A DNA stretch of 8,563 nt from CAYOLL01 sp964404765 [NCBI: uncultured Gemmatimonadota bacterium] (GTDB lineage Bacteria; 4572-55). Of this stretch, positions 7,371 through 8,563 are shown piece by piece. The stretch is from contig CAYOLL010000226.1 in the NCBI GenBank assembly GCA_964404765.1, positions 1 through 8,563 on the forward strand. The letters are read 5' to 3'. How positions within the stretch are numbered: position 1 is the first letter of the stretch; each line of letters opens with the position of its first letter. The translations under genes and the position numbers were made by a program. The notes below the pieces were generated by a model that worked only from the letters and a program-made list of their open reading frames with translations, had not been told where the DNA came from and did no database searches.

Positions 7371-8210
7371 ATGAAACCCATGCTGAAGGCTGTAGACGAT
7401 CAAAAAACGTGTATGCGTTGCAATTCTTTTTTCTCGTTAATCATGGACGAGCCGGCCGCGTTTGGCATTTGCCTGAACAATCCGGTCTTTGATCCCTACA
7501 TTGAGGACATTCTGGAAAACATGGACATGACCCGCTGCGCCGATCTGATTGAGGCGCACAAATTTAACGGCAACGACTTTTTTTGCGAAGATTATGAATT
7601 GATGAAAAGTTACGAAATTGATGATGATAACCCGCTCGGACAACAGCTCAACGATCTGGTCATGCAGCAAAAGAACACTCCGCAGAAAATTGTCCAGGTC
7701 ATGTTGGACGACCCGGACAGCATAGATGGGCTGTTGGATCAGATAGATTGGAAGAATGCGCCCATCACCAAACAAGCACGGGCCTTGTCCGGCGCTGACC
7801 CGAAGGAACAAAAAAAGGCGGTTGACTCGTTGCACGCTTATGTAGCCATGGGCAATATGACGGCGCGGAATGAACTGCTGCGTTTCTTTTGCCAATTGCC
7901 GCCGCCGGTCACGGTGGAAGATGCCCATTTCAAACTGGAATTGCTGCAAAAGATTGCCCCGTATGACCGGGATTTTGATTTACTGCCGGATTTGGTCCGC
8001 GAGTTGTATGAGGTTGAGTCCAATAATGCCACGCGGCGGTGGATGTCCGGCATTTTCAAACGCCTCCGCCTGGCTCCATATCACCGGCTCAAGCCCGCTT
8101 TGGAAGAAATGCTTACCAGCAAACATTTTTCCCACAGACTCAAAGCGCGTATCCGCGAAACCCTGGATTACGCGGAAGAAACTTATCTGTATGAGCACCA
8201 TGTTCATTGA
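7371..8210 (+). CDS. Cysteine-containing helical protein of unknown function
   Basis: From ATG 7371 the protein has 279 residues; a GTG 14 codons upstream (7329) is possible but has no ribosome binding site. I do not recognise a named family. The N-terminal 75 residues carry C14-x2-C17, C34 (in FGICLNN), C56 (RCADLI) and C72 (FFCEDYE), spaced like a small zinc- or Fe-S-binding domain. An acidic linker follows (YEIDDDNPLG, 81-90). The rest, about 91-279, is predicted by eye to be all-helical, with repeated L/A-rich helices from about 150 onward that look like HEAT or ARM-type repeats. There is no signal peptide or membrane segment. The gene lies between two pieces of A2M tail and has its own ribosome binding site, so unlike its neighbours it does not depend on the A2M tail for initiation. 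Function unknown. Confidence 0.8.
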   Translation: MKPMLKAVDDQKTCMRCNSFFSLIMDEPAAFGICLNNPVFDPYIEDILENMDMTRCADLIEAHKFNGNDFFCEDYELMKSYEIDDDNPLGQQLNDLVMQQKNTPQKIVQVMLDDPDSIDGLLDQIDWKNAPITKQARALSGADPKEQKKAVDSLHAYVAMGNMTARNELLRFFCQLPPPVTVEDAHFKLELLQKIAPYDRDFDLLPDLVRELYEVESNNATRRWMSGIFKRLRLAPYHRLKPALEEMLTSKHFSHRLKARIRETLDYAEETYLYEHHVH

Positions 8211-8247
8211 AATTTACCGGCGAACGGCGGCAGGCTCAAGACAGGCC
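8211..8247. other. Short junction between the 279-residue gene and tail copy B
   Basis: The stretch 8214-8230 (near TTACCGGCGAACGG) weakly resembles A2M around 6281-6298, the codons for L-P-T-D-G-R. If real, tail copy B would begin about 35 bases earlier and would overlap in content with tail copy A. The match is too short and gapped to decide. Confidence 0.3.
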
Positions 8248-8302
8248 GCGCCGGATGTGCGGGATTAGCGATAGTTTTGTGGCGGAGGTGGAGGATAAGT
8301 AG
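8248..8302 (+). pseudogene. Relic of the last A2M codons (tail copy B)
   Basis: This aligns to A2M 6306-6362. I count 50 identities in 55 aligned bases plus one 2-base deletion in the G run after GTGCGG, which shifts the frame. After the deletion the A2M frame reads S-D-S-F-V-A-E-V-E-D-K and ends in TAG (8300-8302), against S-D-S-F-V-V-G-V-E-D-K-TAA in the full gene. Several changes are synonymous (GAC/GAT, AAA/AAG, TAA/TAG). Copies A and B together cover almost all of the last 180 bases of A2M. Confidence 0.85.
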
Positions 8303-8305
8303 ATG
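8290..8305 (+). promoter_or_regulatory. Shine-Dalgarno in tail copy B, stop TAG abutting next ATG
   Basis: GGAGG (8290-8294) lies 8 nt before ATG 8303, and the relic A2M stop TAG (8300-8302) directly precedes this ATG. Spacing and order are identical to those at 6350-6365. Confidence 0.65.
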
Positions 8306-8526
8306 AAAGTCATCCAAAAGATTCGGCAGAAAATTTTGACCTGCGCCTATTATCTTTCCAGCCATGTCGAAGACGAAATGATGGCGGACCGTTTGGAGCG
8401 TGACAATATTGAGCACGCAATTTTGAAGGGGTCGGTTCAAAAAAGTTGACGCTTGATCTTCGCGGAAATCGCTATCGTATTATCGGATCGGCGAAAGACG
8501 GGCATTGGTTACCTCACGTTCGCTAA
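8303..8526 (+). pseudogene. DUF4258-type small toxin-like gene broken by a frameshift
   Basis: The frame from ATG 8303 reads 48 codons to TGA 8447-8449. It contains Y-Y-L-S-S-H21-V-E-D-E-M-M and I-E-H-A-I-L-K-G, which fit the DUF4258 pattern (S-x-H, then an acidic helix, then I-x-x-A-I-x-x-G). The continuation, K-K-L-T-L-D-L-R-G-N-R-Y-R-I-I-G-S-A-K-D-G, lies in the -1 frame up to TAA 8524-8526. One extra A in the run of six A (8439-8444) would join the two parts. DUF4258 proteins are about 80-95 residues and are often linked to toxin-antitoxin pairs with a YgiT/MqsA-like partner; no such partner is seen before the window ends. The expected beta-strand end of the domain is not clear after D-G, so a second lesion is possible. 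It could instead be an intact gene with a sequencing error in the A run. Confidence 0.65.
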
Positions 8527-8563
8527 TTTTCAAGTATCTTTTTAAATTGTGCCTGATCGCCAC

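Noticed and set aside
8204-8440. - strand open frame over tail copy B and the DUF4258 gene
   Set aside because: It lies opposite two segments with recognisable + strand homology and has no features of its own.
8436-8450. Programmed -1 frameshift signal in the DUF4258 gene
   Set aside because: The run of six A followed by G is not in the reading phase of a standard X-XXY-YYZ slippery site and no clear downstream stem was found, so a mutation or sequencing indel is simpler.
1-8563. tRNA, rRNA, CRISPR array, transposase or integrase
   Set aside because: None was seen: no spaced repeat array, no RNA gene and no recombinase-like reading frame. The insertions near the A2M end therefore have no visible mobility gene of their own in this window.

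Overview
This window is dominated by one very large secreted protein gene, followed by a short, patchy tail of unrelated small genes and gene fragments. All the genes I can support are on the + strand. The main protein is a bacterial alpha-2-macroglobulin (A2M) with an export signal and an intact CFEQ thioester motif, which points to a free-living or environmental Gram-negative (diderm) bacterium with a fairly GC-rich genome. Two palindromic repeats sitting in-frame inside the coding sequence, and repeat-like AT-rich intergenic DNA, suggest a genome with many dispersed small repeats. I cannot assign a phylum from the sequence alone.

Layout. Positions 1-380 are an AT-rich leader with no gene; it holds an imperfect direct repeat, a small inverted repeat, two candidate sigma70-type promoters and the Shine-Dalgarno site of the large gene. 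Positions 381-6362 encode the 1993-residue A2M. At 6363, directly after its stop codon, starts a conspicuously AT-rich gene for a 270-residue TIGR02391 (Ymh-like) protein with an R-N-x3-H, HEPN-type RNase motif. Where that gene ends (7175), a decayed second copy of the A2M 3' end begins (about 7174-7287, with an in-frame stop). It is followed by a gene for a cysteine-containing, helical protein of unknown function (best start 7371, end 8210). Then comes another piece of A2M 3' end (8248-8302), whose stop codon abuts the start of a DUF4258-type small toxin-like gene (8303-8526) that is broken by a one-base frameshift in a run of six A. The window ends shortly afterwards.

How the parts fit. The A2M probably acts in the periplasm or on the envelope as a protease trap that protects the cell against foreign proteases. 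The downstream genes are not obviously linked to that job. HEPN/TIGR02391 and DUF4258 proteins both belong to families associated with toxins or phage defence. Twice, such a gene starts at the codon right after an A2M stop codon, using a Shine-Dalgarno sequence that lies inside the last A2M codons. I infer that the 3' end of this A2M gene is a recombination or cargo-exchange point where accessory genes have been gained in translationally coupled form, leaving scars of a former A2M paralogue. That model is the most interesting feature of the window and rests on visible sequence similarity; its mechanism is inference.
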